This document shows positions 20,695 to 30,078 of a stretch of DNA of 64,000 nt, piece after piece. Source of the DNA: Streptomyces chrestomyceticus JCM 4735 (GTDB taxonomy: Bacteria > Actinomycetota > Actinomycetes > Streptomycetales > Streptomycetaceae); the NCBI RefSeq assembly GCF_003865135.1, contig NZ_BHZC01000001.1:5766001-5830000 (forward strand), read 5' to 3'. Position 1 is the first letter of the stretch, and the number at the start of each line of letters is the position of its first letter. The translations under genes were made by a program, and so were the position numbers. The notes under the pieces are model-generated. The model searched no databases, was not told the origin of the DNA, and saw only the letters and a program-made list of their open reading frames with translations.

Positions 20695-21450
20695 ATGGGG
20701 GACAGCTTCGGGCCCGTGCGCGGCGGAGCGGACGACGACGGGGTCGGCGTCGGTGACGGTTCCGGCACGGACGCGGGCATGTCACGCGCGGAGCCGATCA
20801 GGGTCCTGGTCGTCGACGACCACGCGCTCTTCCGCCGGGGCCTGGAGATCGTGCTCGCCCACGAGGAGGACATCGAGGTCGTCGGTGAGGCCGGGGACGG
20901 CGCCGAGGCGGTGGACAAGGCCGCCGACCTGCTGCCCGACATTGTGCTGATGGACGTACGGATGCCCCGGCGCGGCGGCATCGAGGCGTGCACCTCCATC
21001 AAGGAGGTGGCCCCCAGCGCGAAGATCATCATGCTGACGATCAGCGACGAGGAGGCCGACCTCTACGACGCGATCAAGGCCGGGGCCACCGGCTACCTCC
21101 TCAAGGAGATCTCCACGGACGAGGTGGCGACGGCGATCCGCGCGGTGGCGGACGGCCAGTCCCAGATCAGCCCGTCCATGGCGTCCAAGCTGCTGACCGA
21201 GTTCAAGTCGATGATCCAGCGCACCGACGAGCGCCGCCTGGTGCCGGCGCCCCGGCTCACCGACCGTGAGCTGGAGGTCCTCAAGCTGGTCGCGACCGGT
21301 ATGAACAACCGGGACATCGCCAAGGAACTGTTCATCTCCGAGAACACCGTCAAGAACCACGTCCGGAACATCCTGGAGAAGCTGCAACTGCACTCCCGGA
21401 TGGAGGCGGTCGTGTACGCGATGCGGGAAAAGATCCTGGAGATCCGCTGA
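20695..21450 (+). CDS. NarL/FixJ-family response regulator (orphan)
   Basis: 251 aa, ATG with a strong GGGAGGAAC site. A 33-residue Gly/Asp-rich extension precedes the receiver domain (D41/D42 acidic pair, phospho-acceptor D87 in LMDVRMPRRG, switch region MLTISDEE). The LuxR-type helix-turn-helix spans ~180-245 (LTDRELEVLKLVATGMNNRDIA, ISENTVKNHVRNILEKL). No histidine kinase lies beside it, so its partner is elsewhere or it acts alone. Its place between hpf and secA is, as far as I recall, conserved in streptomycetes. Confidence 0.92.
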   Translation: MGDSFGPVRGGADDDGVGVGDGSGTDAGMSRAEPIRVLVVDDHALFRRGLEIVLAHEEDIEVVGEAGDGAEAVDKAADLLPDIVLMDVRMPRRGGIEACTSIKEVAPSAKIIMLTISDEEADLYDAIKAGATGYLLKEISTDEVATAIRAVADGQSQISPSMASKLLTEFKSMIQRTDERRLVPAPRLTDRELEVLKLVATGMNNRDIAKELFISENTVKNHVRNILEKLQLHSRMEAVVYAMREKILEIR

Positions 21451-21509
21451 GGGGCTGAGGGAGGGGCGTGCCACGGCCCGCTCCACCCCCTGTGCCCCCG
21501 CTTCCGCCC

Positions 21510-22706
21510 CTACGCCCCAGCTTCCACCTCCACCTCCGCGACCAGCGCCGCCCGCAGTGCGGCGTCGTCGCAGCGTTCGATGCGTACGGAGTCGCAGCCG
21601 ACCCACCGCGCGGCCTCGGTCAGCGCCTGGGCCATCGGCCGTACGGCCTTGGCGTCGCGCAGGGACACCTGGCGGGCGACGAGTGTGCTGCCCTCGCGGG
21701 CCGGGTCCACCCGCCCGGCGAGCCGGCCGCCGGTCAGCAGCGGCATCGCGAAATAGCCGTGTATCCGCTTGGGGCGCGGGACGTATGCCTCCAGGCGGTG
21801 GGTGAAGTCGAAGATCCGTGCCGTGCGCGGGCGGTCCCAGATCAGGGAGTCGAAGGGGGAGAGCAGGGTCGTACGGTGCCGGCCGCGCGGCGTTTCGGCC
21901 AGGGCGGCGGGGTCCGCCCAGGCGGGCCTGCCCCAGCCCGCCACCTCGACCGGGACCAGCCCCGACGCCTCGATGACGGCGTCCACCTGCTCGTTCTTGA
22001 GGCGGTGGTAGTCGGCGAGGTCGGCGCGGGTGGCCACGCCCAGCGCGGCGCCGGCCTGGGCGACCAGGCGCCGCATGCACTCCGCGTCGTCCAGGTCGTC
22101 GTGCAGCAGGTCGTCCGGGATGGCGCGCTCGGCGAGGTCGTACACCCGCTTCCAGGCGCGGCGCTCCGTGCACACCACCTCGCCGGTGTCCAGCAGCCAC
22201 TCCACCGCGATCTTCGTCTCGGACCAGTCCCACCACTCGCCGCCCTTGCGGCCGCCGCCCAGGTCGGAGGTGGTCAGCGGGCCGTCGGCCTTCAGCCGGT
22301 CCAGTACGGCGGCGCAGGAGCCCTCGCGGTCCTCCATCCGGTGCCAGCGGTGCCCCTTCGCGCGCATCGCGCGGCGCCGGAAGGCGAAGTGCGGCCACTC
22401 CTCGACGGGCAGGATGCAGGCGGCGTGCGACCAGTACTCGAAGCTGTGCCCGCCCGACCAGTAGGCGGACTCGACGGCGGGGCGGCCGACGGCGCCGAGC
22501 CGGGCGTACGGGATCAGCTCGTGGGAGCGGGCCAGCACCGAGATGGTGTCGAGCTGCACCGCGCCCAGGCGCCGCAGGACGCCCCGTACGCCCGCGCGGC
22601 GGTCCGGCGCGCCGAGGAAACCCTGGGCCCGCAGTGCCATGCGCCGGGCGTCGTCGGCGGACAGGGTGGTCACGGGCTTCGGCTTCACGGGCTTCGCGGC
22701 TGTCAT
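21510..22706 (-). CDS. Winged-helix DNA-glycosylase-like protein (YcaQ/AlkX-AlkZ family)
   Basis: 398 aa starting at ATG 22706 (MTAAKPVKPK). A winged-helix DNA-binding fold family that includes AlkZ of S. sahachiroi and E. coli YcaQ (AlkX), which unhook crosslinked or alkylated bases. The sequence VQLDTISV (near 50) matches the Q-x-D catalytic motif of the AlkX branch rather than the Q-x-Q of AlkZ. SFEYWSHAACILP, WDWSETKIAVEWLL and LLSPFDSLIWDRPRT are other family blocks. A housekeeping repair role is therefore more likely than self-resistance. No clear ribosome site. Confidence 0.82.
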   Translation of the reverse strand: MTAAKPVKPKPVTTLSADDARRMALRAQGFLGAPDRRAGVRGVLRRLGAVQLDTISVLARSHELIPYARLGAVGRPAVESAYWSGGHSFEYWSHAACILPVEEWPHFAFRRRAMRAKGHRWHRMEDREGSCAAVLDRLKADGPLTTSDLGGGRKGGEWWDWSETKIAVEWLLDTGEVVCTERRAWKRVYDLAERAIPDDLLHDDLDDAECMRRLVAQAGAALGVATRADLADYHRLKNEQVDAVIEASGLVPVEVAGWGRPAWADPAALAETPRGRHRTTLLSPFDSLIWDRPRTARIFDFTHRLEAYVPRPKRIHGYFAMPLLTGGRLAGRVDPAREGSTLVARQVSLRDAKAVRPMAQALTEAARWVGCDSVRIERCDDAALRAALVAEVEVEAGA

Positions 22707-22777
22707 GAGGCACAGCGTAGGAGTGACCACTGACAACGCCGCCGACCGCGTCCGGCGGGCCGTACCGCCCGAACTCG

Positions 22778-23359
22778 TCAGCCCGGGAACGGGAGATGGG
22801 GCGTCCCGGAGGGCAGCCCCAGGTCGCCGGGGAGCAGCGAGCCGATCCAGGCGTCCCGCCGGACGCCGCGGAGCGAGATCTTGGCGCGCAGGGTGCCCTC
22901 CATCCGGAATCCGGCCTTCAGCGCCACGCCGCGCGACGCGCTGTTGCCGACTTCGGCGAGCCACTCCAGGCGTTCGACGCCGAGTTCTGTCAGGGCCCAG
23001 CGCGCGACCTCGCGTACGGCCTCGGCGGTCCAGCCGTTGCCGCGCTGTTCCCTCGTCGTCCAGTAGCCGATCTCGGCCTGCCGCTCGGCGGACCGCAGCG
23101 TCATGCGGAACAGGCTCACGGCTCCGGTCAGCGTGCCGTCCGCCTTGGTGGTCACGGCGAAGCGGTACTGGGTGTCCGTACGCCACTCCTCCTGGCTGCG
23201 GGTTATGTAGTCGTGCGCCTGCGCCATGCCGAACGGGGACGGTACGGAGGTCCAGCGCGGGATGGCCGGGTCCTGGCAGGCGGTGTGCACGGCCTGGACG
23301 TCGGCGGGGGCGAAGGGGCGCAGGAGGAGACGCTCGGTGGTCAGCGTGACGGGTTCCAT
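22778..23359 (-). CDS. GNAT-family N-acetyltransferase (RimJ/RimL type)
   Basis: 193 aa from ATG 23359 ([20 protein letters not shown]). The opening strand-helix TERLLLRPF, the acetyl-CoA loop [13 protein letters not shown] and [17 protein letters not shown] are typical of the RimJ/RimL group. Members acetylate N-terminal or side-chain amines of ribosomal proteins, antibiotics or metabolites; the substrate is not predictable here. The open frame continues upstream, but that part overlaps the secA leader and has no family features. Confidence 0.88.
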   Translation of the reverse strand: MEPVTLTTERLLLRPFAPADVQAVHTACQDPAIPRWTSVPSPFGMAQAHDYITRSQEEWRTDTQYRFAVTTKADGTLTGAVSLFRMTLRSAERQAEIGYWTTREQRGNGWTAEAVREVARWALTELGVERLEWLAEVGNSASRGVALKAGFRMEGTLRAKISLRGVRRDAWIGSLLPGDLGLPSGTPHLPFPG

Positions 23360-23749
23360 GGGGGGAGTGTGCGGAGACGGGACGGGCGCGGCGAGCGGTT
23401 TTCCCGGAACGCTCCCGGTCCGTCCTCCGGGCCGTCCGCCGCCCCACAGCTCACCCCCGCCCCCTGCGCACCGGCTCTCCGGCCCCGCCCGCCCCCGGCC
23501 CCCCGCCCGCTTCCCGGGCCCCTCCCGGCACTTTCTCGTGGTCCCGCGCGTTCTCGTAGGGAAGGGTGTGCACCGGGGAGCGGTGTGCTTCGCGGCGGTG
23601 GACCTCCCGGCCGGATGGGGTCCTCCTTTACGATGGCCGTTGCGGCGGGGCCTGCCCCTTGGAAAAATGCCGCGCCCGCGCACCCTCCCCCTGCCTGCGG
23701 CGGGGGGTACCCCCAGCGCCAGGCCCGACCGGCAAGGAGACCAGCCCAA
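23360..23749 (+). promoter_or_regulatory. secA leader and promoter region
   Basis: A 390-nt gap between the divergent GNAT and secA genes. A possible -10 TACGAT is at 23629-23634, but no good -35 faces it. The sequence CCCCCTGCC...GGCGGGGGGTACCCCC (about 23686-23714) can fold upstream of the secA ribosome site. No additional gene seen. Confidence 0.3.
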
Positions 23750-26584
23750 GTGTCCGTCTTCAACAAGCTCATGCGTGCAGGCGAAGGAAAGATCCTGCGC
23801 AAACTGCACCGCATCGCGGGCCAGGTCAACTCCATCGAGGAGGACTTCGCGGCCCTCTCCGACGCCGAGCTGCGGGCGCTCACCGACGAGTACAAGCAGC
23901 GGTTCGCGGACGGCGAAACCCTGGACGACCTGCTGCCCGAGGCGTTCGCGACGGTCCGTGAGGCCGCCAAGCGGGTGCTCGGCCAGCGCCCCTACGACGT
24001 CCAGCTAATGGGTGGCGCGGCCCTCCACATGGGGTACGTCGCCGAGATGAAGACCGGTGAGGGCAAGACCCTGGTAGGCACCCTCCCCGCGTATCTGAAC
24101 GCGCTGTCCGGCGAGGGCGTCCACCTGATCACGGTCAACGACTACCTGGCCGAGCGCGACTCCGAGATGATGGGCCGGGTCCACAAGTTCCTCGGACTCA
24201 CGGTCGGTTGCATTCTGGCCAACATGACGCCCGCCGAACGGCGCGAACAGTACAACCGGGACATCACGTACGGAACGAACAATGAGTTCGGTTTCGACTA
24301 CCTGCGCGACAACATGGCCTGGTCGAAGGACGAGCTGGTCCAGCGCGGCCACAACTTCGCCATCGTCGACGAGGTCGACTCCATCCTGGTCGACGAGGCC
24401 CGTACGCCGCTGATCATCTCGGGCCCGGCGGACTCGGCCACCAAGTGGTACGGCGACTTCGCGAAGTTGGTCAAGCGCCTGAAGAAGGGCGAGCCCGCCA
24501 ACCCGCAGCGCGGTATCGAGGAGACCGGCGACTACGACATCGACGAGAAGAAGCGCACGGTCGGCATCCACGAGTCGGGCGTCAGCAAGGTCGAGGACTG
24601 GCTCGGCATCGACAACCTGTACGAGTCGGTCAACACGCCGCTGGTCGGGTACCTGAACAACGCGATCAAGGCCAAGGAGCTGTTCAAGCTCGACAAGGAC
24701 TACGTCGTCATCGACGGCGAGGTCATGATCGTCGACGAGCACACCGGCCGTATCCTCGCCGGCCGCCGCTACAACGAGGGCATGCACCAGGCCATCGAGG
24801 CGAAGGAGGGGGTGGAGATCAAGGACGAGAACCAGACGCTCGCCACCATCACCCTCCAGAACTTCTTCCGCCTCTACAACAAGCTCTCCGGCATGACCGG
24901 TACGGCCATGACCGAGGCCGCCGAGTTCCACCAGATCTACAAGCTGGGCGTCGTCCCGATCCCGACGAACCGCCCGATGGTCCGCAAGGACCAGGCCGAC
25001 CTGATCTACCGCACCGAGGTCGCCAAGTTCGCGGCGGTCGTCGAGGACATCGTCGAGAAGCACGAGAAGGGCCAGCCGATCCTGGTCGGCACGACCTCCG
25101 TGGAGAAGTCCGAGTACCTCTCCCAGCAGTTGAACAAGCGCGGCGTGCCCCACGAGGTCCTCAACGCCAAGCAGCACGACCGGGAGGCGTCCATCGTCGC
25201 CCAGGCCGGCCGCAAGGGCGCCGTCACGGTCGCCACGAACATGGCCGGCCGCGGTACGGACATCAAGCTGGGCGGCAACCCGGACGACCTCGCCGAGGCC
25301 GAGCTGCGCAGCCAGGGCCTGGACCCGGTCGAGCACGTCGAGGAGTGGGCGGCCGCGCTGCCCGCCGCCCTGGAGCGGGCCGAGGCCGCGGTCGAGGCGG
25401 AGTTCGAAGAGGTCAAGAGCCTCGGCGGGCTGTACGTCCTGGGCACCGAGCGGCACGAGTCGCGCCGGATCGACAACCAGCTCCGCGGCCGCTCCGGCCG
25501 GCAGGGCGACCCGGGCGAGTCGCGCTTCTACCTCTCCCTCGGCGACGACCTGATGCGCCTGTTCAAGGCCCAGATGGTCGAGCGGGTCATGGCGATGGCC
25601 AACGTCCCGGACGACGTACCGATCGAGAACAAGATGGTGACGCGCGCCATCGCGTCCGCGCAGTCGCAGGTCGAGCAGCAGAACTTCGAGACCCGTAAGA
25701 ACGTCCTGAAGTACGACGAGGTCCTCAACCGCCAGCGCGAGGTCATCTACGGCGAGCGCCGCCGCGTCCTGGAGGGCGAGGACCTCCAGGAGCAGATCAA
25801 GCACTTCATGGACGACACCATCGACGCCTACATCCAGGCGGAGACGGTCGAGGGCTTCGCCGAGGAGTGGGACCTGGACCGCCTGTGGGGCGCGTTCAAG
25901 CAGCTCTACCCGGTCAAGGTGACGGTCGAGGAGCTGGAGGAGGAGGCCGGTGACCGCGCCGGCATCACCTCCGACTTCATCGCGGAGGCCGTCAAGGAGG
26001 ACATCCACCAGCAGTACGCGGCCCGTGAGGAGCAGCTCGGCTCCGACATCATGCGCGAGCTGGAGCGCCGCGTGGTGCTGTCCGTCCTGGACCGCAAGTG
26101 GCGCGAGCACCTCTACGAGATGGACTACCTCCAGGAGGGCATCGGCCTGCGCGCGATGGCCCAGAAGGACCCGCTGGTCGAGTACCAGCGCGAGGGCTTC
26201 GACATGTTCACCGCGATGATGGAGGGCATCAAGGAGGAGTCCGTCGGCTACCTGTTCAACCTGGAGGTCCAGGTCGAGCAGCAGGTCGAGGAGGTCCCGG
26301 TGGCCGCCGCCGAGGAGAAGACCTCGCTGGACAAGGACGCCCAGGACGCCGTGCCCGCCGGGGCCGGCGCCGGACGGCCGGAGATCCACGCGAAGGGCCT
26401 GGAGGCGCCGCAGCGTCCGGACCGGCTGCACTTCTCCGCGCCGACCGTGGACGGCGAGGGCGGTGTCGTCGAGGGCGACTTCACCAGCGAGGACGCGGCC
26501 CCGGCCCGCTCGGAGTCGGACGGCCTGACGCGCGCGGAGCGCCGCAAGGCCCAGAAGAGCGGCGGACGCCGCCGCAAGAAGTGA
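23750..26584 (+). CDS. secA: Preprotein translocase ATPase SecA
   Basis: 944 aa; GTG start with AAGGAGA 9 nt upstream. It drives unfolded proteins through SecYEG. Walker A MKTGEGKT (near 100-107), [15 protein letters not shown] (near 207), preprotein-crosslinking domain, second nucleotide-binding fold ([31 protein letters not shown]), helical wing and scaffold. The C-terminus ends in a basic tail ([17 protein letters not shown]) without the zinc-binding CxCx8CH linker of E. coli SecA, as is usual in actinobacteria. Open frame upstream of the GTG is non-homologous. Confidence 0.98.
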   Translation: MSVFNKLMRAGEGKILRKLHRIAGQVNSIEEDFAALSDAELRALTDEYKQRFADGETLDDLLPEAFATVREAAKRVLGQRPYDVQLMGGAALHMGYVAEMKTGEGKTLVGTLPAYLNALSGEGVHLITVNDYLAERDSEMMGRVHKFLGLTVGCILANMTPAERREQYNRDITYGTNNEFGFDYLRDNMAWSKDELVQRGHNFAIVDEVDSILVDEARTPLIISGPADSATKWYGDFAKLVKRLKKGEPANPQRGIEETGDYDIDEKKRTVGIHESGVSKVEDWLGIDNLYESVNTPLVGYLNNAIKAKELFKLDKDYVVIDGEVMIVDEHTGRILAGRRYNEGMHQAIEAKEGVEIKDENQTLATITLQNFFRLYNKLSGMTGTAMTEAAEFHQIYKLGVVPIPTNRPMVRKDQADLIYRTEVAKFAAVVEDIVEKHEKGQPILVGTTSVEKSEYLSQQLNKRGVPHEVLNAKQHDREASIVAQAGRKGAVTVATNMAGRGTDIKLGGNPDDLAEAELRSQGLDPVEHVEEWAAALPAALERAEAAVEAEFEEVKSLGGLYVLGTERHESRRIDNQLRGRSGRQGDPGESRFYLSLGDDLMRLFKAQMVERVMAMANVPDDVPIENKMVTRAIASAQSQVEQQNFETRKNVLKYDEVLNRQREVIYGERRRVLEGEDLQEQIKHFMDDTIDAYIQAETVEGFAEEWDLDRLWGAFKQLYPVKVTVEELEEEAGDRAGITSDFIAEAVKEDIHQQYAAREEQLGSDIMRELERRVVLSVLDRKWREHLYEMDYLQEGIGLRAMAQKDPLVEYQREGFDMFTAMMEGIKEESVGYLFNLEVQVEQQVEEVPVAAAEEKTSLDKDAQDAVPAGAGAGRPEIHAKGLEAPQRPDRLHFSAPTVDGEGGVVEGDFTSEDAAPARSESDGLTRAERRKAQKSGGRRRKK

Positions 26585-26618
26585 CACCCGCCGGGGTCTG
26601 AGGCCCGGTACGGGTGAG

Positions 26619-26655
26619 GCCGGGGCGTCGCAGCGGGAAGCTGCGGCGCCCCGGC
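26619..26655. terminator. Terminator between secA and the convergent Rv3235-like gene
   Basis: 16-bp stem GCCGGGGCGTCGCAGC / GCTGCGGCGCCCCGGC (one T-G wobble), loop GGGAA, 35 nt after the secA stop. Both flanking genes read into it. Confidence 0.75.
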
Positions 26656-26673
26656 TCTTCGCGTACGGAGGTG

Positions 26674-27207
26674 TCACCACACACGGGCGCTCGGGCCGAT
26701 GTCGACGGCGGCGCAGCGCCACCGGGCGTCGCCGCCCAGCTCCAGCCGGAAGGCGAGGGCGCGCAGCCGCTCGCCGGAGGCGATGCGGGCGAACGCCTCG
26801 ATGACGTCCGGGCGCGGCAGGCACAGGCCGCAGTGGGCCACCGACGGGGCCGGTGCGTAGCGGCCTGCCGGGGCGCCTGTGGGACGCAGGGGTGCTTGTG
26901 GGGCCAGTTCGACGAGGCGGTCGTACGCGGCGGGCAGCGCGTGTCCCAGGAGGGCGTGCACGGGGCGGCGGCCGCTCAGGGTCAGGAGCAGTTGCTCGGC
27001 GAACCAGTCGTGCGGATCGGGGCGGGCGGGGCGGCGCCGGACGGCCCGGGTGGGGGCCGTACGGGGACCGGCCGGGCGCCGGGGGTCACGGCGGCCGGGC
27101 GGCCGGCCGGGCGGGCCGGTGCGGGGGCGTCCCGGGCCCGCGGCGGGCGGAAGCCTGGGGGAGCGGGTGCGGGCGGGTGGGAGGGTGTCGGTGTGGGTGG
27201 TGAGCAT
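26674..27207 (-). CDS. Rv3235-family protein
   Basis: 177 aa, ATG (MLTTHTDTLPPA). The first ~65 residues are a Pro/Arg/Gly-rich disordered tail. The conserved part starts at DPHDWFAEQLLLTLSGRRPVHALLGH and ends with the family block RLRALAFRLELGGDARWRCAAVDIGP. The family is found next to secA across actinobacteria (Rv3235 in M. tuberculosis is close to secA1), suggesting a secretion or envelope link, but no function is known. Confidence 0.85.
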   Translation of the reverse strand: MLTTHTDTLPPARTRSPRLPPAAGPGRPRTGPPGRPPGRRDPRRPAGPRTAPTRAVRRRPARPDPHDWFAEQLLLTLSGRRPVHALLGHALPAAYDRLVELAPQAPLRPTGAPAGRYAPAPSVAHCGLCLPRPDVIEAFARIASGERLRALAFRLELGGDARWRCAAVDIGPSARVW

Positions 27208-27516
27208 GAGGGCCCCCGTTCGGCCGGTCCGGTGGATACCGGTCAGTAGCTTCGGTGGGGATCTTCTACCGGCGGGGAATCGGCTGCGGCAAGGGCCGTC
27301 GGCCGGGCCGGGCGGACGGCCGGAGATTCACCCATCAGGATGAGAGCGGGCTGGTGTGCGGGCGCGGAACGGCGCGCGGGCCGTCGAGGACGGTGCCGGG
27401 GCGGCGGAGCGGGAGCACGAAGGGGGACTCCGGCCCGTATCTCACGCCGTACCCCGCGCCCGTATGCTGGCCGGACAGATTTTTCGGAACCGGCGATGTG
27501 AGCGGAAGCGGCAGCC
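27208..27516. other. Divergent intergenic region, no gene seen
   Basis: 309 nt between the Rv3235-like and DUF6912 genes. A weak TATGCT -10-like element occurs at about 27463. No hairpin, repeat or further reading frame with coding character was found. Confidence 0.5.
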
Positions 27517-28023
27517 ATGCGCGTGTATGTCCCCCTGACCCTGCCCGGACTCGCGGCGGCGCACGAGGCCGGGGAGCTGGGCCCCGGCCCGCTGGACGCC
27601 TACGCCGTCACGCCCGCGCTGCGCGAGTGGTACGTCTCCGACGACATCGAGGAACTGGAGTACGCGGCGCTCAACCGGGCCGCGCAGGGCTCGCTGCGCC
27701 GCCTCGCGGCCGACCCGGACGCCCCGCGGCGCCGGGTCGTGGTGGCCGTGGACGTACCGGACGGCGCGGCCGTCGCCGACCCCGACCGCGGCCTGGACCA
27801 GGCGGCGCTGGGCGAGGTCCGGATCGCCGGGCCGGTGCCGATGGCGAAGGCCGCGGCGGTGCACGTGGACTCCGACGACGCCGTCCAGGACGTCACGGCC
27901 GCCGCCGGCGCGCTGGGCGCCGCGGACCTCGGCGACGAGGACGCGCGGTTCACGGTGGACGGCGCGGAGGACCACGAGCTGATGTGGTTCGGCGTGCAGG
28001 AGATCCCGAACCTGATCGCCTGA
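27517..28023 (+). CDS. DUF6912 family protein
   Basis: 168 aa, ATG (MRVYVPLTLPGLAAAHEAGE) with GGAAG about 9 nt upstream. Soluble, acidic, no membrane helices. The N-terminal MRVYVPLT and the C-terminal block ELMWFGVQEIPNLI are conserved across actinobacteria. Present in most of the phylum and usually near secA; function unknown. Confidence 0.85.
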   Translation: MRVYVPLTLPGLAAAHEAGELGPGPLDAYAVTPALREWYVSDDIEELEYAALNRAAQGSLRRLAADPDAPRRRVVVAVDVPDGAAVADPDRGLDQAALGEVRIAGPVPMAKAAAVHVDSDDAVQDVTAAAGALGAADLGDEDARFTVDGAEDHELMWFGVQEIPNLIA

Positions 28024-28079
28024 CCGCCCGCGCGCCCCGTGGTGCCGCGGTCCGGGACTGGGCTGTCAGTGGTCATGGG

Positions 28080-28091
28080 TACCGTCTTGGC
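28080..28091 (+). promoter_or_regulatory. Candidate -10 for a leaderless HAD transcript
   Basis: TACCGT (28080-28085) fits the TANNNT -10 pattern and ends exactly 6 nt before the ATG of the HAD gene, which has no ribosome site. This geometry predicts transcription starting at the A of ATG. The -35 is weak. Confidence 0.35.
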
Positions 28092-28826
28092 ATGGGGACG
28101 CACGCGACGCACATCGTCTGGGACTGGAACGGCACGCTCTTTCACGACACCGAAGCGGTGATGGGCGCGACCAACGCCGCCTTCGCCGAGCTCGGCCTGC
28201 CCCCGATCACCCTCGACCGTTACCGGGAGCTGTACTGCGTCCCGATCCCCCGGTTCTACGAGCGGCTGCTGGGCCGGCTGCCGACCGAAGCGGAGTGGCT
28301 GGTCATGGACGAGGCGTTCCACCGGCACTACGCCGCCCACCGGCCCGCGTGCGGCCTCACCGAGGGCGCCGAGCTGCTGCTGGAGAGCTGGCAACTGGCG
28401 GGCCGCAGCCAGTCGATCCTGAGCATGTACGGCCATGACGAGCTGACGCCGCTGGTGCGGGGCTTCGGCATCGAGGCGCGTTTCCTGCGCGTGGACGGCC
28501 GTACGGGACCTTCCGGCGGGAGCAAGAGCGAGCACATGGTGCGCCACCTCGCGGCCCTGACCGCCGGACCTTCCGGGGCCGGGAACGGTGACGGGCACGG
28601 GAACGGTACGGCGGGGCGCGGCGGCGCGACGGGACGCATAGACCCGGGCCGTACGGTCGTGATCGGTGACGCGGTGGACGACGCGGTGGCCGCACGGCAC
28701 GCGGGCGCCCACGCCGTGCTCTACACCGGCGGGTCGCACAGCCGGGCCAGCCTGGCGGCCGCCGGGGTGCCGGTGGTGGACACCCTGGCGGAGGCCGTGG
28801 AGCTGGCGGAGCAGATAGCCGCGTAA
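28092..28826 (+). CDS. HAD-superfamily hydrolase
   Basis: 244 aa from the ATG at 28092 (MGTHATHIVWDWNGTLFHD). Motif I is DWNGTLFHD: nucleophile Asp kept, the second acidic position of DxDGT replaced by Asn, a variant known in several phosphatase/phosphonatase-like HADs. Motif II SILSMYGHDE, motif III SKSEHMV, motif IV VIGDAVDDAVAA. Probably a small-molecule phosphatase of the phosphoglycolate-phosphatase type. A Gly/His/Asn-rich loop (about residues 160-185) is inserted before motif IV. No ribosome site, so possibly leaderless. Confidence 0.88.
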   Translation: MGTHATHIVWDWNGTLFHDTEAVMGATNAAFAELGLPPITLDRYRELYCVPIPRFYERLLGRLPTEAEWLVMDEAFHRHYAAHRPACGLTEGAELLLESWQLAGRSQSILSMYGHDELTPLVRGFGIEARFLRVDGRTGPSGGSKSEHMVRHLAALTAGPSGAGNGDGHGNGTAGRGGATGRIDPGRTVVIGDAVDDAVAARHAGAHAVLYTGGSHSRASLAAAGVPVVDTLAEAVELAEQIAA

Positions 28827-28906
28827 CGCAGAGGCGGGCACCCCGGCGCCGCCCCGGACGCGGCCCCCCGGAGGCTCACGCCCCGGACGGGCGCCCCCCC
28901 GCGACC

Positions 28907-29473
28907 TCAGGTCACCGGCGCCTTGGCCCGCAGCACCGCGATGAACTCGCGCATCCACCCGGAGTGGTCCGGCCAGGCGCGGGAGGAGACCAGCGTGCCG
29001 TCCACGACGACCTCGGCGTCCCGGAAGGCGGCCCCGGCGGCCTGCATGTCCATTTCGAGGGCGGGGTAGGCGGTGACCCGGCGCCCGTTGAGGCCGCCGA
29101 TCGCGGCGGTCAGCAGCGGGCCGTGGCAGATCTGGGCGACGGGCTTGTCCGCGTCGAAGAAGGACTTCACGAGTTTGCGCAGCTCGGGGTCGTTGCGCAG
29201 ATATTCGGGCGCTCGCCCGCCGGGCACCACGAGCGCGGCGTACTGTCCCGGGTCGACCTCGGAGAAGGCCAGGTCGGCGGGCCAGGTGTAGCCGGGTTTC
29301 TCGGTGTAGGTGTCGAACCCCGGTTCGAAGTCGTGCACGACCAGCCGCAGTGTCTTGCGGGCGGGGGCGGCGACATGCACGTCGTAGCCCTCCTCGCGCA
29401 GCCGCTGGTAGGGGTAGAGGACCTCCAGGGACTCCGCAGCGTCGCCGGTCACGATCAGGATCTTGGCGGCCAT
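28907..29473 (-). CDS. DJ-1/PfpI family protein
   Basis: 188 aa from ATG 29473, preferred because GGAGG lies 8 nt upstream; a GTG three codons earlier overlaps that site. Flavodoxin-like sandwich: KILIVTGDAAESLEVLYPYQ at the start, nucleophile elbow PVAQICHGPLL with the reactive Cys, and the acidic partner in the VVPGGRAPEYLRND region. The family includes intracellular proteases, glyoxalases/deglycases and chaperones; the specific activity is open. It converges with the HAD gene across an 80-nt gap. Confidence 0.9.
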   Translation of the reverse strand: MAAKILIVTGDAAESLEVLYPYQRLREEGYDVHVAAPARKTLRLVVHDFEPGFDTYTEKPGYTWPADLAFSEVDPGQYAALVVPGGRAPEYLRNDPELRKLVKSFFDADKPVAQICHGPLLTAAIGGLNGRRVTAYPALEMDMQAAGAAFRDAEVVVDGTLVSSRAWPDHSGWMREFIAVLRAKAPVT

Positions 29474-29694
29474 GCCGTCCACCTCCGCTCGGGTCGCTCA
29501 CCACGCGCGGACGTGCCGTTCGTCACATCCGTGCGCCCGTGGTCCGTTCCTCGCTGTCCCGCTCAACGTCCTCCGGATCGCCGTCCTTGCCAAGCCCCCG
29601 CGGGATACCGTGGGATTCCAGGGATGCGGCGCACGGACCCGTCGCTGTCCGGATCGTCAAATTTCGGCTAGTGGTTTTGTACACAGCTGGACCA

Positions 29695-29724
29695 TGACGG
29701 CACCCCGGCCGGGAGCGATAGCCT
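29695..29724 (+). promoter_or_regulatory. Candidate promoter upstream of gdh
   Basis: TGACGG (29695-29700), 18-nt spacer, TAGCCT (29719-29724). Start of transcription is expected around 29730-29731, leaving a leader of about 285 nt before the gdh ATG. A GTG codon opening a 115-codon frame lies at 29731, exactly at the predicted start. Confidence 0.4.
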
Positions 29725-29730
29725 TGCATC

Positions 29731-30078
29731 GTGATCAGCGCGATAACCCGCGAGGGCATCGAGGCCCTCGTCGTGCGCCCGGGACAGCACAGTGACCGGG
29801 CGGCCGCTGACCGTTGCGATCAGGACCGGAAACCGACCCCGACCGGGTCGGTGCCGAGCGGTCCGGCCATCGCTCATCGCGGCACGGCGTCGTCCCCGAC
29901 CGGACACTTCCCCGCGTTGCGGCGGTGGAACCCTCACCGGCCGGACCGGCGTCGTGCAGCTTCCACGGAGTTCATCCACAACGTCACGCAACGGCGCGCG
30001 ACAGGAGCCAGAGGACATGCAGACCAAGCTGGACGAAGCCAAGACCGAGCTGCTCGCGCGGGCGGCCCGGGTCGCTGA
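29731..30078 (+). CDS. Possible leaderless upstream ORF overlapping gdh
   Basis: 115 codons beginning MISAITREGIEALVVRPGQH. The GTG sits 6 nt after the candidate -10, the usual geometry of leaderless starts. Codon use in the first ~15 codons is Streptomyces-like and then weakens (about 80% G/C at third positions overall). It runs 62 nt into gdh in another frame. No family recognised; it could be a regulatory leader peptide or chance. Confidence 0.25.
   Translation: MISAITREGIEALVVRPGQHSDRAAADRCDQDRKPTPTGSVPSGPAIAHRGTASSPTGHFPALRRWNPHRPDRRRAASTEFIHNVTQRRATGARGHADQAGRSQDRAARAGGPGR

Noticed and set aside
22796..23749. Long N-terminal extension of SecA (open frame from 22796)
   Set aside because: The upstream frame overlaps the minus-strand GNAT gene and has no SecA homology; GTG 23750 has an AAGGAGA site and the conserved [14 protein letters not shown] start.
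24005..26824. 939-codon frame antisense to secA
   Set aside because: Shadow of secA codon bias; repetitive Leu/Val/Asp composition without domains.
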